From Citrobacter youngae ATCC 29220 (lineage in GTDB: Bacteria; Pseudomonadota; Gammaproteobacteria; Enterobacterales; Enterobacteriaceae), in NCBI RefSeq assembly GCF_000155975.1, contig NZ_GG730300.1, positions 87,558 to 151,557 on the forward strand: a stretch of DNA of 64,000 nt. The letters are read 5' to 3'. The position numbers were made by a program, and so were the translations under genes. This document shows, piece after piece, positions 19,828-29,891 of this stretch (its first letter is position 1; each line of letters starts with the position of its first letter). The notes beneath the pieces are model-generated. The model worked only from the letters and a program-made list of their open reading frames with translations, was not told where the DNA came from and made no database searches.

Positions 19828-21093
19828 ATGCTCACAAAAAAGAAATGGGCGCTATTTAGCCTGTTAACGCTGTGTGGCGGTACAATCTACAAATTACCTT
19901 CACTGAAAGATGCCTTTTATATTCCGATGCAGGAATATTTCCATCTGACAAATGGTCAGATTGGTAATGCGATGTCGGTGAACTCATTTGTGACTACCGT
20001 GGGTTTTTTCTTATCTATTTATTTTGCAGATAAACTGCCACGTAAATACACCATGTCTTTTTCCCTTATTGCCACGGGGCTGCTGGGGATTTATCTGACC
20101 ACGATGCCCGGCTATTGGGGAATACTTTTCGTCTGGGCGCTGTTTGGCGTCACCTGTGACATGATGAACTGGCCAGTGCTGCTCAAATCGGTTAGCCGAC
20201 TGGGGAATAGCGAACAGCAGGGGCGGCTGTTTGGCTTCTTCGAAACGGGTCGCGGTATTGTCGATACGGTTGTCGCGTTTTCCGCGCTGGCCGTGTTTAC
20301 CTGGTTCGGGAGTGGGCTGTTGGGCTTCAAGGCCGGTATCTGGTTCTACGCAGCCATCGTGATTCTGGTGGGGATAATCATCTTCTTTGTGCTGAACGAT
20401 AAAGAAGAAGCGCCTGCTGTTAAAATACAGGACGCAGAAGATACGCCAAAAAACCCCGGCATGACGTCGGTGTTGAAGGATAAGACAATCTGGTTAATTG
20501 CGTTTAACGTCTTCTTTGTTTATGCCGTCTACTGCGGGCTAACGTTCTTCATCCCGTTCCTTAAAAATATCTATATGCTGCCGGTCGCGTTGGTGGGCGC
20601 TTATGGGATTATTAACCAGTACTGTCTGAAAATGGTCGGTGGCCCGATTGGTGGGATGATCTCGGATAAAATACTGAAATCACCAAGTAAATACTTATGC
20701 TATACGTTTATGGTCAGTACGGTGGCCCTGGTGCTGCTGATGGTGCTGCCTCATGAAAGTATGCCGGTCTATTTAGGCATGGCGTGCACGCTGGGCTTTG
20801 GTGCCATCGTCTTTACGCAGCGCGCCGTGTTCTTTGCCCCGATTGGCGAAGCTAAAATCGCGGAGAATCAAACGGGGGCGGCAATGGCGCTGGGGAGCTT
20901 TATCGGTTACGCCCCGGCCATGTTCTGCTTCAGCCTGTACGGATATATTCTGGATTTAAATCCGGGTCTTCTCGGCTATAAAATCGTGTTTGGCATTATG
21001 GCGTGTTTCGCCTTCTGCGGCGCGATAGTTTCCGTCCTGCTGGTTAAACGGATTAGTCAGCGTAAAAAAATGCTGGAAACTGCAGAGGCGTAA
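19828..21093 (+). CDS. yihN: YihN, major facilitator superfamily transporter
   Basis: The 421-residue protein has about twelve hydrophobic segments and equals E. coli YihN in length. It is an inner-membrane MFS permease of the group containing organophosphate/hexuronate-type antiporters; the substrate is not known. The ATG at 19828 (MLTKKKWALF) with AGGGGA at proper spacing is preferred over an in-frame start 19 codons upstream. It is third in the yihLMN cluster and convergent with ompL. Confidence 0.92.
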   Translation: MLTKKKWALFSLLTLCGGTIYKLPSLKDAFYIPMQEYFHLTNGQIGNAMSVNSFVTTVGFFLSIYFADKLPRKYTMSFSLIATGLLGIYLTTMPGYWGILFVWALFGVTCDMMNWPVLLKSVSRLGNSEQQGRLFGFFETGRGIVDTVVAFSALAVFTWFGSGLLGFKAGIWFYAAIVILVGIIIFFVLNDKEEAPAVKIQDAEDTPKNPGMTSVLKDKTIWLIAFNVFFVYAVYCGLTFFIPFLKNIYMLPVALVGAYGIINQYCLKMVGGPIGGMISDKILKSPSKYLCYTFMVSTVALVLLMVLPHESMPVYLGMACTLGFGAIVFTQRAVFFAPIGEAKIAENQTGAAMALGSFIGYAPAMFCFSLYGYILDLNPGLLGYKIVFGIMACFAFCGAIVSVLLVKRISQRKKMLETAEA

Positions 21094-21122
21094 TGCGGTA
21101 GCGCGTCAGGCAAGTAGGAGAA

Positions 21123-21148
21123 AGCCGCTGATTATCAGCGGCTTTTTT
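21123..21148. terminator. Shared terminator between yihN and ompL
   Basis: AGCCGCTGA / TCAGCGGCT with a TTA loop has a T-run on the plus strand and an AAA run at the other side. It ends yihN and may also act on the convergent ompL transcript. Confidence 0.88.
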
Positions 21149-21152
21149 AAGG

Positions 21153-21845
21153 TTAGAAGAAATACTTGGCCCCAACACGAATCTGATTTTGTTCGCGATG
21201 ATAGGGTTCGACATTGCGATCTAACCAACGTAATTCCAGGTAGGGTAGCCAGTGTTCATTGATACGATACTTAAAGGTATTCGTAATTTCCCAGTGATGA
21301 TCTTTCCCGTTACTGCTATTGAAGTCATTGACTCGTATAAAATAGTGCGGTTCGAAGGTATAGGAAAATTTATCGGTGATTGTAAAGTTCCAGTAGTTAC
21401 CGATTTCATAGGTATCATTATTGTCCAGGTTACCGTTTAAATCGGTTGAGCTGTAGTTATTATGGTTATATCGGTTACGCACCGTAAGGTTAAACCACGG
21501 AGTAAATTTATAGTTAACATCCAGATAAGCAGCGCCACCGGAACCCGTACTCTTATCGTTGATCAACCCTCCTGGCTGGATAGTTAATTTATCTGTCGGT
21601 TTAAATAAAGGATACCAGCCCTCTATTTCGTTATAGCCGTGTTTTAACTCATCCTTGCGCTGCATGGTGTAGGTGTTGGTGAGCATGATACCCGCGCCCA
21701 TATCGGAGTTATAGCCAACGCGCATCATAACTTCTATCTGGTCGGATGCCAGGTTATATGCCTCGCGGTTCTCGACATAGGCTCCTGCAAAAACAGAAGT
21801 GGAAGCAACAGAGGATAAGACAATTATTGCCGTTAATTTTTTCAT
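21153..21845 (-). CDS. ompL: OmpL, KdgM-family outer-membrane porin
   Basis: The 230-residue precursor begins MKKLTAIIVLSSVASTSVFA, a clear signal peptide. Alternating beta-strand sequence rich in Tyr/Trp/Asn follows, ending in a C-terminal Phe (GAKYFF) typical of outer-membrane barrels. It belongs to the oligogalacturonate-porin (KdgM) family, and its place at the end of the sulfoquinovose locus suggests it admits sulfoquinovose or its glycosides. The ATG at 21845 is chosen over an upstream in-frame start because it gives the signal peptide. It is 66 nt after yihO. Confidence 0.93.
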   Translation of the reverse strand: MKKLTAIIVLSSVASTSVFAGAYVENREAYNLASDQIEVMMRVGYNSDMGAGIMLTNTYTMQRKDELKHGYNEIEGWYPLFKPTDKLTIQPGGLINDKSTGSGGAAYLDVNYKFTPWFNLTVRNRYNHNNYSSTDLNGNLDNNDTYEIGNYWNFTITDKFSYTFEPHYFIRVNDFNSSNGKDHHWEITNTFKYRINEHWLPYLELRWLDRNVEPYHREQNQIRVGAKYFF

Positions 21846-21911
21846 AATAAATCCATTTTTTAAGCGTAGGGAGGCCGCCATCCATTAAGATGGAATAGGC
21901 GGCAATTATTT

Positions 21912-23333
21912 TTATGCTTTTACAGCAGAGGTATTCTTTTTATTGGTAACAGGATCCGGTTGAATGTTAATTTTCTTGCGTTGGCTGATTTCCTCAATAA
22001 TAAAAGCAAAGCGAGCTTCATTGAGCTTATAAAAGAAGCCCATCGTGAGTGCCGCAATAATCGCAAGTCCGCACGGCCAGAGGAAAATAAGCTGACGCAG
22101 GCCAAGCAGGGTGGCATCGCTTTGGGCGATATTGGGGATATAACCGATTTGCGTCAGCATAATACCGGGCAGGAAACCTGCGAGCGCCGCGGAAATTTTG
22201 CGCGAAAAGGTGTAACCGGTATACACCGAACCTTCCGCGCGGATCCCTGTCTTCCATTCGCCATAATCCACCGTATCCGGCACCAGCGCCCAGTTCAGGC
22301 TGTTAACAAAAGCGGTCCCGAAGAAGGCCATACAGGAGAAGGTCACGAACAAAAATGACGTACTGCCCCAGAAAAAATTCAGTACATCACCGACAGCCCA
22401 TAATGCCAGACCGCCGAGGTAAACCTGCTTTTTACCAAAGCGTTTCACGGCAGCGGGAACCAGCAGCACACCGACCAGAATGCATCCCATGCTGAAAAAA
22501 CCCATCCACGACAGCAGATGAATATCGTTGAGCACGTACTGGGTGTAATACACCTGGATTGCCAGCTTGATGTTGAATGCGGCCAGCGTACATAAGTTGG
22601 CGATACACAGCACCAGCAGGGGAGGGTTACGGAAAATAGCGCAGAACGATTTGAGAATGCTGGGCTTATGGTGATCCGGCACGATTTCGATATAGCGTTC
22701 CTTCACGCCGCTGAAGCACCACCACATGCTGAACAGCCCGCAGACCGCAAAGATCAGTGCGGCAATCAGGTAACCCAATGAGGGTGAGCTGACAAATAGC
22801 GCCTGAATCGGCATAAAGCCAACGGTGCACAATAACAGGCCAATGGTGGCGCCGCCTTGACGCCAGGCGGCGAGCTGCGCGCGTTCATGCGGGTTTTTAG
22901 TGATCGCAGGCACCATCGCGCCGTAGGAGCAGTTCATCAGGCTATAGAACAGACCGAACAGCATAAACAGCACCGTCGCCAGCCCAGTTTTCACCGTCAG
23001 CGTAAAATCTGTCGCTAAAAACTGTGCGCTGGCAACGACCGCGACAGGAAATGACGCATACAAAATAAAGGGTCTGAATTTTCCTTTTGCGCCAATATTA
23101 CGCCTTGAGTCCAGCAATACGCCGGTCAGCATATCGGTAAAGGCGGTGAAGAACTTCGCCACCAGAAAGATAATTCCACCGTAATACGCTGGCATCCCTA
23201 GTTCATCGGTATAAAATTTAAGCAGATACAGCGTGCCGATACACAGCATCAAATTTGAGCCGAAGTCACCCACTCCGTAGGAGACTTTTTCACGCAGGCT
23301 CAGTTTTAGCGTTAGCGGATCATGAAAAGACAT
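21912..23333 (-). CDS. yihO: YihO, GPH-family transporter of the sulfoquinovose locus
   Basis: A 473-residue glycoside-pentoside-hexuronide:cation symporter (MelB-like) with about twelve membrane segments. YihO is a proposed importer of sulfoquinovose or a sulfoquinovosyl glycoside, based on locus and family. GPH features include YGVGDFGSN near residue 20 and DMLTGVLLDS near 67. It is strongly similar to its neighbour YihP, so the two are paralogs. GAGGAG precedes the ATG. It lies 46 nt after yihP in the minus-strand operon. Confidence 0.92.
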   Translation of the reverse strand: MSFHDPLTLKLSLREKVSYGVGDFGSNLMLCIGTLYLLKFYTDELGMPAYYGGIIFLVAKFFTAFTDMLTGVLLDSRRNIGAKGKFRPFILYASFPVAVVASAQFLATDFTLTVKTGLATVLFMLFGLFYSLMNCSYGAMVPAITKNPHERAQLAAWRQGGATIGLLLCTVGFMPIQALFVSSPSLGYLIAALIFAVCGLFSMWWCFSGVKERYIEIVPDHHKPSILKSFCAIFRNPPLLVLCIANLCTLAAFNIKLAIQVYYTQYVLNDIHLLSWMGFFSMGCILVGVLLVPAAVKRFGKKQVYLGGLALWAVGDVLNFFWGSTSFLFVTFSCMAFFGTAFVNSLNWALVPDTVDYGEWKTGIRAEGSVYTGYTFSRKISAALAGFLPGIMLTQIGYIPNIAQSDATLLGLRQLIFLWPCGLAIIAALTMGFFYKLNEARFAFIIEEISQRKKINIQPDPVTNKKNTSAVKA

Positions 23334-23379
23334 AATCGCTCCTCAATAGCGCCCCGCAGAGCGCTATTCATTATTATTA

Positions 23380-24762
23380 TCAAACGGGTTGTTTACGTGC
23401 TTCTATCTCTTCAACGATGCGGACATACATCTTTTCGTTAAGATTGTAGAAACAGCCCATTGCCACGATGGTGATGACTGCCAGGGCACACGGATAAATA
23501 AAGATCAGCTGCCGCAAACCTTCGACCGTGCTTGCCGATTGCACCACGTTGGGGACGTAGCCGATTTGCGTCAGCATCCAGCCAGGGAAGAAGCCTGCCA
23601 GCGCTTGTGAAACTTTACGGAAGAAGGTGAAACCAGTGTATACCGTACCTTCAGAACGTACGCCGGTACGCCATTCGCCATATTCCACCGTATCGGAGAC
23701 CAGCGCCCAGTTCAGGCTGTTGACGAAGGCTGAACCGAAGAACGCCAGGCAAGAGAAAGCGACAAAGCTGACGGAGCCACCGCCAAAGAAGTAGTTAAGC
23801 AGATCGCCCGCGACCCAAATCAGCAGCCCGCCAATATAAACCTTCTTCTTACCAAAACGTCTGACCATTCCTGGCATCAGGAACACACCAATGAAGATAC
23901 AGCCCATGCTGAAAAAGCCCATCCACGAGAGGAGAATTGGATCGTTCAGTACGTACTGGGTGTAATACACCTGAATGGCCAGCTTGACGTTAAATGCGCC
24001 CAGCGTGCAAAGGTTGGCAACGCACAGAATAAACAGCGGGCGGTTACCGGCGATGGCGCGGAAGGATTGCAGTAATCCCGGCTTTTGCGCGGCATCTACG
24101 GGTTTCACTTCCACGTAGCGTTCTTTTACACCGGCATAGCAGAGCCACATGAATAGCAGACCAAACAGCGAAAACAGCGTGGCGGCGAAAATATATGCCA
24201 GCTGCGAATTGCCTTCGATCAGGTTCATTACCGGTACAAAGCCGACGGTGCACAGCAGCAGACCAAGGGTTGCGCCCCCTTGTCGCCAGGCGGCCAGCGA
24301 CGCGCGCTCGTCCGGGTTTTTGGTAATCGCGGGCACCATCGCGCCGTAAGAGCAGTTCATCATGCTGAAGAACAGTCCGTACAGCATAAACAGCACCGTT
24401 GCCATCACCGTTTTGCCGGTTACTTCAAACGGCGTACCGACAAAGTTCGCAATCGCCAGTAAGGTAACCGGAAACGCGGCATAAAGAACGAACGGACGGA
24501 ATTTCCCTTTCGGGCCGATTTTGCGGCGCGAATCGAGCATAATTCCGGTGCCCATATCGGTAAACGCGGTAAAAAACTTGGCGATCAGGAAAATGATACC
24601 GCCGTAAGTTCCCGGTAAACCAAGGACATCGGTATAAAACTTGAGTAAATAGAGCGTACCAATGTCCAGCAGGATATTGGAGCCTAAATCACCCATCCCA
24701 TAGGCGAGTTTTTCTTTGAACGGCAAGCGTAGGGTTGCCGGATTAGAGGACGTCTGACTCAT
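23380..24762 (-). CDS. yihP: YihP, second GPH-family transporter of the sulfoquinovose locus
   Basis: A 460-residue MelB-like symporter, clearly a paralog of YihO: shared YGMGDLGSN, FTAFTDMGTGIMLDSRR, SLMNCSYGAMVPAITKNP-like and VYYTQYVLND segments. One of the pair is thought to bring in the substrate and the other to export the end product 2,3-dihydroxypropane-1-sulfonate, but which does which is not settled. GGAG precedes the ATG at good spacing. It sits 45 nt after yihQ. Confidence 0.92.
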   Translation of the reverse strand: MSQTSSNPATLRLPFKEKLAYGMGDLGSNILLDIGTLYLLKFYTDVLGLPGTYGGIIFLIAKFFTAFTDMGTGIMLDSRRKIGPKGKFRPFVLYAAFPVTLLAIANFVGTPFEVTGKTVMATVLFMLYGLFFSMMNCSYGAMVPAITKNPDERASLAAWRQGGATLGLLLCTVGFVPVMNLIEGNSQLAYIFAATLFSLFGLLFMWLCYAGVKERYVEVKPVDAAQKPGLLQSFRAIAGNRPLFILCVANLCTLGAFNVKLAIQVYYTQYVLNDPILLSWMGFFSMGCIFIGVFLMPGMVRRFGKKKVYIGGLLIWVAGDLLNYFFGGGSVSFVAFSCLAFFGSAFVNSLNWALVSDTVEYGEWRTGVRSEGTVYTGFTFFRKVSQALAGFFPGWMLTQIGYVPNVVQSASTVEGLRQLIFIYPCALAVITIVAMGCFYNLNEKMYVRIVEEIEARKQPV

Positions 24763-24807
24763 TATTATTCTCCATATGCCCGCGAGGTTCCCCGCGGGCG
24801 AGCCGCA

Positions 24808-26844
24808 TTAGATGTTGCGTAAAGTGGCAAACAGTGGTGCCCACTCACTCTTCGCGCGATAAAACACCGGAGGTTTGCCAATAGGCGCATCCACGGTAAT
24901 TTCACCCCCCAGGTAAGTTTCCCCGGTCCAGACGCTTACCCAGCTGTCCTCCGGCAGATACAGCGTCCAGTCGCGCTGGCCTTGCTCGTGAACCGGCGCC
25001 ACCAGCAGATCCTGTCCCAGCAGGTACTGATACTTCAGGGTGTAGGTCCGCGCATCGTCTTCGTAATGCAGGAACAGCGGGCGCATCACCGGCAGACCGG
25101 TTGCGCTGTTTTGCGCGACCGCCTGCTTGAGGTACGGTTTCAGGGTGGTGAAGACGGTGGTCATACGGGCAAAGTGGGCGATGGTTTCGTCGTCGCCATC
25201 AAACTGCCAGTTATCGCCAGGACGGTTACCTTCGTGGGTACGCATCATCGGGGTGAAGGCGCTAAAGTCACACCAGCGCAGCAGCAGCTCTTTGCTGCGC
25301 TTCATATCAAACAGGGTGGTGTAACCGCCGATATCGCTGTGGTGCAGACCGTGGCCGGTCATCGCCAGCGACAGCGCGGCAGGAACGACGGAGGCCAGAC
25401 CGTCGTCGAGGCTCCAGTCAACGTTCTGATCGCCCGCCCACATCATGGTGGAGTACTTCTGGCTACCGGTGTAGCCCGCACGCATAAAGAACAGGCTCTC
25501 GCCGAGCTTGCCGGTCTCCTGCAGCGCTTCGTAGTTACATTTCGCCCACAGTGCGGGCCACGCGTTATGCATAATTTCGGCGCTGACGCCGTTGTGCAGG
25601 TAAGTGTCGGTCGGCAGATATTCACCGAAGTCCGCCATCCAGCCGCCGCAGCCCAGCTCGATCATGTTCTTTTTGATGACCTCTTTGAACCAGGCATAGG
25701 CTTTGGGGTTGGTCAGATCGACCACGCCGCCGTAAAACTCGCCGAACTCAACCAGATAGTCAGCGCCAGAGGCGTCTTTTGCCAGATAACCGTGCGCAGC
25801 CGCTTCGGCGCAAAGATCTTTATCGCTGGCGACGTACGGGTTGATATAGGAGAGGAACTGCACGCCTTCTTCTTTCCACTGCTGAATACGACTATCCAAC
25901 TGCGGATAGTTGTCGCTGTTCCATTTCCAGTTCCACATCACGCGCTTGCCAAAGGAGGTCATGCGGATCCCGGACCAGTCCTGCGCCCAGATGCCGTTTA
26001 CCTTCACGCCTGCGTTACGCATAGTATCCAGTTTTTTCTGGCACACCTCTGTTCCGCCCTGAATGCCCAGCGTGACGCCATCATAAATCCAGTCCGGCAG
26101 CTCCGGCTGACGGCCTAACAGCGCGGTCAGTTTTTCCAAAAGAGAGATAAAGGTGTCGGCGCACTCAATGCGCAGCGTGGTTTTGTCTTCCCACAACGCT
26201 AGTTCGTGGTACTCCGGCGCGCTAAAGTCGAAATTCATATAGCAGCTATTTTCAACGTGGCAATAATACTTCTGCGTACTGACAAAAGTCGGCTGTGGGA
26301 AGAAGGTCCAGTAGTAGTCGCCGCCGGCATTTTCTTTGCAGTCGGCCTGCCAGGTGACATAGCTGTTTTTGTTACGGCCCACGCCCTGTTCGCTGGTCCA
26401 CAGTGGGAATGGTTTACCGCGCAAATCGAAGTAAGAGAACTGTTCGCCGCAGCCGTAGATATGATCGTCTGGGTTAGCGGCCAGACGCAGCCAGATGCGG
26501 TTGTGGCTGCATTCCTCGTTATGAAGGTCGAGCTTCAAACGCCCCTGTTCGTCGGTGGAGATGTGCAGCGTGGCGTTGATGGTATTGCCACGGCTGAAAT
26601 CTACCCGCCAGCCGTCAGGCGACTCGCTAACCGTGGCGTCGGTCAGCGCAATTTTCTCATTGAGCTTATCTTTAATACTGAAGTTGCCGCGGAACATATC
26701 AATGTCGGCAACGCCAGCGCCGATCCACAGGCAAGGGGCCTCTGCGCTGTGACGTAAGATCGGGCGCTGGTGGTACGTTAGGGTAAAACCATCCTGTAAT
26801 GCGTTGAGTTCTAAGGCGGTTGACCGTTTTTGTAACGAATTCAT
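24808..26844 (-). CDS. yihQ: YihQ, sulfoquinovosidase (GH31)
   Basis: YihQ hydrolyses sulfoquinovosyl glycerol and related glycosides from plant sulfolipid, releasing sulfoquinovose. With the ATG at 26844 the protein has 678 residues, as in E. coli; an in-frame start 15 codons upstream also exists. E. coli numbering carries over: WMADFGEYLPTD holds the nucleophile Asp405 and an Asp near 472 (THEGNRPGD region nearby) serves as acid/base. The Arg/Trp segment DWSGIRMTSFGKR is part of the sulfonate-recognition site. Family GH31. It is followed by yihP and preceded by yihR. Confidence 0.95.
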   Translation of the reverse strand: MNSLQKRSTALELNALQDGFTLTYHQRPILRHSAEAPCLWIGAGVADIDMFRGNFSIKDKLNEKIALTDATVSESPDGWRVDFSRGNTINATLHISTDEQGRLKLDLHNEECSHNRIWLRLAANPDDHIYGCGEQFSYFDLRGKPFPLWTSEQGVGRNKNSYVTWQADCKENAGGDYYWTFFPQPTFVSTQKYYCHVENSCYMNFDFSAPEYHELALWEDKTTLRIECADTFISLLEKLTALLGRQPELPDWIYDGVTLGIQGGTEVCQKKLDTMRNAGVKVNGIWAQDWSGIRMTSFGKRVMWNWKWNSDNYPQLDSRIQQWKEEGVQFLSYINPYVASDKDLCAEAAAHGYLAKDASGADYLVEFGEFYGGVVDLTNPKAYAWFKEVIKKNMIELGCGGWMADFGEYLPTDTYLHNGVSAEIMHNAWPALWAKCNYEALQETGKLGESLFFMRAGYTGSQKYSTMMWAGDQNVDWSLDDGLASVVPAALSLAMTGHGLHHSDIGGYTTLFDMKRSKELLLRWCDFSAFTPMMRTHEGNRPGDNWQFDGDDETIAHFARMTTVFTTLKPYLKQAVAQNSATGLPVMRPLFLHYEDDARTYTLKYQYLLGQDLLVAPVHEQGQRDWTLYLPEDSWVSVWTGETYLGGEITVDAPIGKPPVFYRAKSEWAPLFATLRNI

Positions 26845-26881
26845 TATAGTCTCCGTAAATGTAGGGTAATTCGGTAATCTG

Positions 26882-27724
26882 CTATTCACTGCCGATGAGA
26901 AAGTGCATCTGGTGTGCTTCTCCGGGCGCGAGATGAATCAGGCTAACTCCGGAGTTAAAGGCGTCGGGCGGGCAGGTCATCGGTTCCACCGCCAGGCCGC
27001 GCCGGGCTAATTTTTCGCCGGTATACACCTGCAGCCAGGGCTGGTGGCTGCGCAGGTATGTGGACATCTTTTGTGTTGGGCAGGTCAGTCTGACTTCCCA
27101 CTCAGCGTCAGACTGCAAGGTCCTGAATGTATGATCGAGAGTGGTTTGCGCGATAAAACGCGGCGTTGTGAAATTCCATTCACCGTGGGTGACATCACTC
27201 GCCGGGAGCGTTAATTCACAGTCGTCAATGTGTTGCAGATTGCAGGTCAGGTAGGGATGCGCTCCTGCGCCATACGGTGCGGTTTCATCGCCCACATTCC
27301 GTGTGCGGATAAAGACGTGCAGTCCGCTGGTGGCCTCCAGCCGGTAAATCACCTCTGAAAGCAGCGCAAAGGGATAACCATAAGAGGGCGGCAGAAAAAT
27401 CGTCAGCGACGCTTCCGTGTTCGACAGTTGGTTAATCTGCCAGTCTCGCCAGGCCAGTAATCCATGAATGGCGGTATGCGAAACAGGGTCGTTAACGGCA
27501 AGCTGCAAGCGCTTGCCGTTATGCTGATAGCAGCCGTCTGCAACGCGGTTTGGCCAGGGAATTAACACTTTTCCCAAATGCGCCAGCGGCATCTCTTCCG
27601 GCTTATGTGGAATAACGACATGACGTCCACGGTGCGTCAATTCTGCTAATCCAGCGCCAACCGTGACGACTTTCGCCTGGTAGGGACCGGCCTGAAGATG
27701 AAGGGTTTTTCCACCGCTATGCAT
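26882..27724 (-). CDS. yihR: YihR, aldose-1-epimerase family protein (probable sulfoquinovose mutarotase)
   Basis: A 280-residue galactose-mutarotase-like beta-sandwich protein. The family's catalytic His/Glu environment is seen as GAHPYLTC near residue 151 and the C-terminal GLAVEPMTCPPDAFNS. YihR is proposed to interconvert sulfoquinovose anomers so that YihS receives the right form. GAGGTGAG sits just before the ATG at 27724, supporting this start although E. coli YihR is annotated longer (308 residues). It lies between yihS (18 nt upstream) and yihQ. Confidence 0.9.
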   Translation of the reverse strand: MHSGGKTLHLQAGPYQAKVVTVGAGLAELTHRGRHVVIPHKPEEMPLAHLGKVLIPWPNRVADGCYQHNGKRLQLAVNDPVSHTAIHGLLAWRDWQINQLSNTEASLTIFLPPSYGYPFALLSEVIYRLEATSGLHVFIRTRNVGDETAPYGAGAHPYLTCNLQHIDDCELTLPASDVTHGEWNFTTPRFIAQTTLDHTFRTLQSDAEWEVRLTCPTQKMSTYLRSHQPWLQVYTGEKLARRGLAVEPMTCPPDAFNSGVSLIHLAPGEAHQMHFLIGSE

Positions 27725-27742
27725 GACAGCTCACCTCGTGAC

Positions 27743-28984
27743 TTATTTGGCGTTGATATCCAGCAGACCGGCAGCCACCGCCGGAGCAAGGCCCGGGGCC
27801 AGCGGCAAACGCGGGATCACGAGGCAGTGCAGCAGGTGGTAAATGTCCTGCTTACCGTCCCAGACTTTGGTGGTCACCTTGTTATCGGTGTCCAGCTCCT
27901 GCCACCATGAACCGGTCTCGTAGTCCATCAGATACGTGATGCAGTAATCCCACCACTTCTGGTACCAGGCTTCGTACTGGCTGTCGCCGGTGAGGGTATA
28001 CAAGGCGTAGGCGGTACCCATGGCTTCGACTATCGGCCAGCGCACTCTTTCGCGCACGATGGGTTTACCGTCCCAGTCCACCGAGTAGACAAAACCATCC
28101 GCGCCGTCCGGCGCCCAGGCATCGCGGATAGTGGCGTGGAACAAACCTTTGGCATCTTCCAGCAGCCAGGCGGGAGGCGTTTCGCCGCGGGCTTCGAGCG
28201 CGGCATGCAGATGCAGCATCAGGCGGCCCCATTCGATCCAGTGGCCCGGCGTACCGCCGTAGGCGCGGAAACGGTGAGCAGGGTTATCTTTGTTGTAATC
28301 GCGGATGGGGTTCCACTGTGAATCGAAGTGCTCGTTAACGCGATACGCTCCGCTGCGGGCGACATCGTGAATAATCACCGACGCGATACGCAGCGCGCGA
28401 TCGAGCCATTTACGATCCTGGGTGACGTCATAAACGATCAGGAAGGCTTCAACCGCGTGCATGTTGGCGTTGCCGCCGCGATAATCTTCCGTCTGGCTGA
28501 AGGCTTCGTCCCAGGACTCCAGGCACATCTGTTCGTCTTCGCTCCAGAAGTACTTCTCAATCACTTCGATAGCATCATCCAGCAGCTTTCTGGCCTGCGG
28601 ATGGCCGGTAGTGACGGCGCTGGCTGCGCCAAGCAGCACAAAGAAATGTTGATAACCCTGCTTGGACGCATCCATCACGCCTTCGTCATTTACGCAGGCG
28701 TACCAGCCGCCGTAGCGTGTGTCGCGCAACGCGCCGTTCAGTGCCTTAATTCCGTGATCGACTAACTGATATGCGCCAGGGCGACCCATGGAGGCGGCAA
28801 CGGAGTAGACGTGCAGCATACGGGCGGTGATCCACAGATGTGTTCCCATATCCGCTCTGACCTGACCGCTGTTGCCCAGCCAGCCAAATCCGGTGGGAAC
28901 CGCCGCGTTCTTACCAAAGTTAAAAATGCGGTCAGTTTCCTGCTCCAGCCAGCGGTTGTGGCTTAAGGTGTTAAACCATTTCAT
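27743..28984 (-). CDS. yihS: YihS, sulfoquinovose isomerase
   Basis: YihS isomerises sulfoquinovose to 6-deoxy-6-sulfofructose, the first committed step of sulfoglycolysis. The 413 residues equal E. coli YihS, an (alpha/alpha)6-barrel enzyme of the N-acylglucosamine-2-epimerase superfamily. Conserved His segments are visible: [11 protein letters not shown] near residue 47, [10 protein letters not shown] near 172, and [13 protein letters not shown] lies 8 nt before the ATG. It is positioned between yihT and yihR in the operon. Confidence 0.95.
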   Translation of the reverse strand: MKWFNTLSHNRWLEQETDRIFNFGKNAAVPTGFGWLGNSGQVRADMGTHLWITARMLHVYSVAASMGRPGAYQLVDHGIKALNGALRDTRYGGWYACVNDEGVMDASKQGYQHFFVLLGAASAVTTGHPQARKLLDDAIEVIEKYFWSEDEQMCLESWDEAFSQTEDYRGGNANMHAVEAFLIVYDVTQDRKWLDRALRIASVIIHDVARSGAYRVNEHFDSQWNPIRDYNKDNPAHRFRAYGGTPGHWIEWGRLMLHLHAALEARGETPPAWLLEDAKGLFHATIRDAWAPDGADGFVYSVDWDGKPIVRERVRWPIVEAMGTAYALYTLTGDSQYEAWYQKWWDYCITYLMDYETGSWWQELDTDNKVTTKVWDGKQDIYHLLHCLVIPRLPLAPGLAPAVAAGLLDINAK

Positions 28985-28996
28985 TGTTTGATCCTC

Positions 28997-29872
28997 TTAG
29001 CGGCGGGCCATCATTTCGTCGACGATATCGCCCAGACGCTGCAGCTTAGGTGCGGAAACGTCGCGCAGCATTAGTTCGGTATCCGGCAGGCCAATAACCG
29101 ATGACCAGACCGCACGCCCGGCCAGGAAGCCGGATGCGCCGGCGGTCATTGCCACGCGCACCGCGCGCGGGAACAGTTTTTCGTCCACGCCGGAAGAGAG
29201 AATGACCCACGGCATGTTGATGTTTTCATTCAGACGCTGGGAGGCGCAGAACAATTCCTGTTGGGTCCCTTTGCCATACAGCGGCATTTCGACCTTGTAG
29301 AGATCGGCGCCGCTATCGCCCAGCTCTTTTGCGGCATCGATAATGGCCTGCTCGCGATCGAACTTATCGCCGCGACGCGGTGGACGAACAACCGGCTCGA
29401 TGATGCTCAGCAGGCCATTGGAGTGGCATAGCGCATTGAATTCTTTAACCATATCCAGACGCTGCTGGGCATCTTCATCGCTGCGCCACAGCACCAGCAG
29501 CTTGAGGGCTTTGGCGCCGTCTTGCTTCACGGCCTGCGGATTGATTTTTTTATCAATCACTACGCTATCGACCGGAATACCGTTACCCGGAATGAACTCA
29601 TCAGCGGCAACAATCATGGCGCAGCTTTTAGCGACCGCGTTTTGCTCTACAACCTGGCGGTAGCAGAACTGCTGATCGACCAGAATGGCGGAGGCATAGG
29701 GGGAGAGGATCTTCGCCGCATTGACTTTAAAATCGGTCAACACGCTGTCCGCTACCGGGGATGTCGCACCCGCAGCGGCAAACATTAAGCGCATGGCTTC
29801 GCGCTGGTCGACCGCCAGCATGGCAAAACCGCCGGAAGCGCGGGTGATATCTTTCAGGGTGTACTTCGTCAT
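28997..29872 (-). CDS. yihT: YihT, sulfofructose-1-phosphate aldolase
   Basis: YihT cleaves 6-deoxy-6-sulfofructose-1-phosphate into DHAP and 3-sulfolactaldehyde. The 291-residue protein (E. coli 292) is a class I, Schiff-base TIM-barrel aldolase of the LacD-like group. The active-site lysine is expected in the [10 protein letters not shown] segment near residue 193, and [14 protein letters not shown] forms part of the phosphate site. It sits 12 nt before yihS and 19 nt after yihU. Confidence 0.95.
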   Translation of the reverse strand: MTKYTLKDITRASGGFAMLAVDQREAMRLMFAAAGATSPVADSVLTDFKVNAAKILSPYASAILVDQQFCYRQVVEQNAVAKSCAMIVAADEFIPGNGIPVDSVVIDKKINPQAVKQDGAKALKLLVLWRSDEDAQQRLDMVKEFNALCHSNGLLSIIEPVVRPPRRGDKFDREQAIIDAAKELGDSGADLYKVEMPLYGKGTQQELFCASQRLNENINMPWVILSSGVDEKLFPRAVRVAMTAGASGFLAGRAVWSSVIGLPDTELMLRDVSAPKLQRLGDIVDEMMARR

Positions 29873-29891
29873 TGTTCAGTCCTTTTACTTA

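Noticed and set aside
23333-23380. yihO/yihP as a recent tandem duplication
   Set aside because: The two proteins differ across much of their length and both match separate E. coli orthologs, so the duplication is old.
24982-26118. 378-codon ORF antisense to yihQ, and large antisense ORFs over sodA (59033-59782) and kdgT (59760-60875)
   Set aside because: They mirror real coding sequences with intact motifs on the other strand and show no family resemblance.
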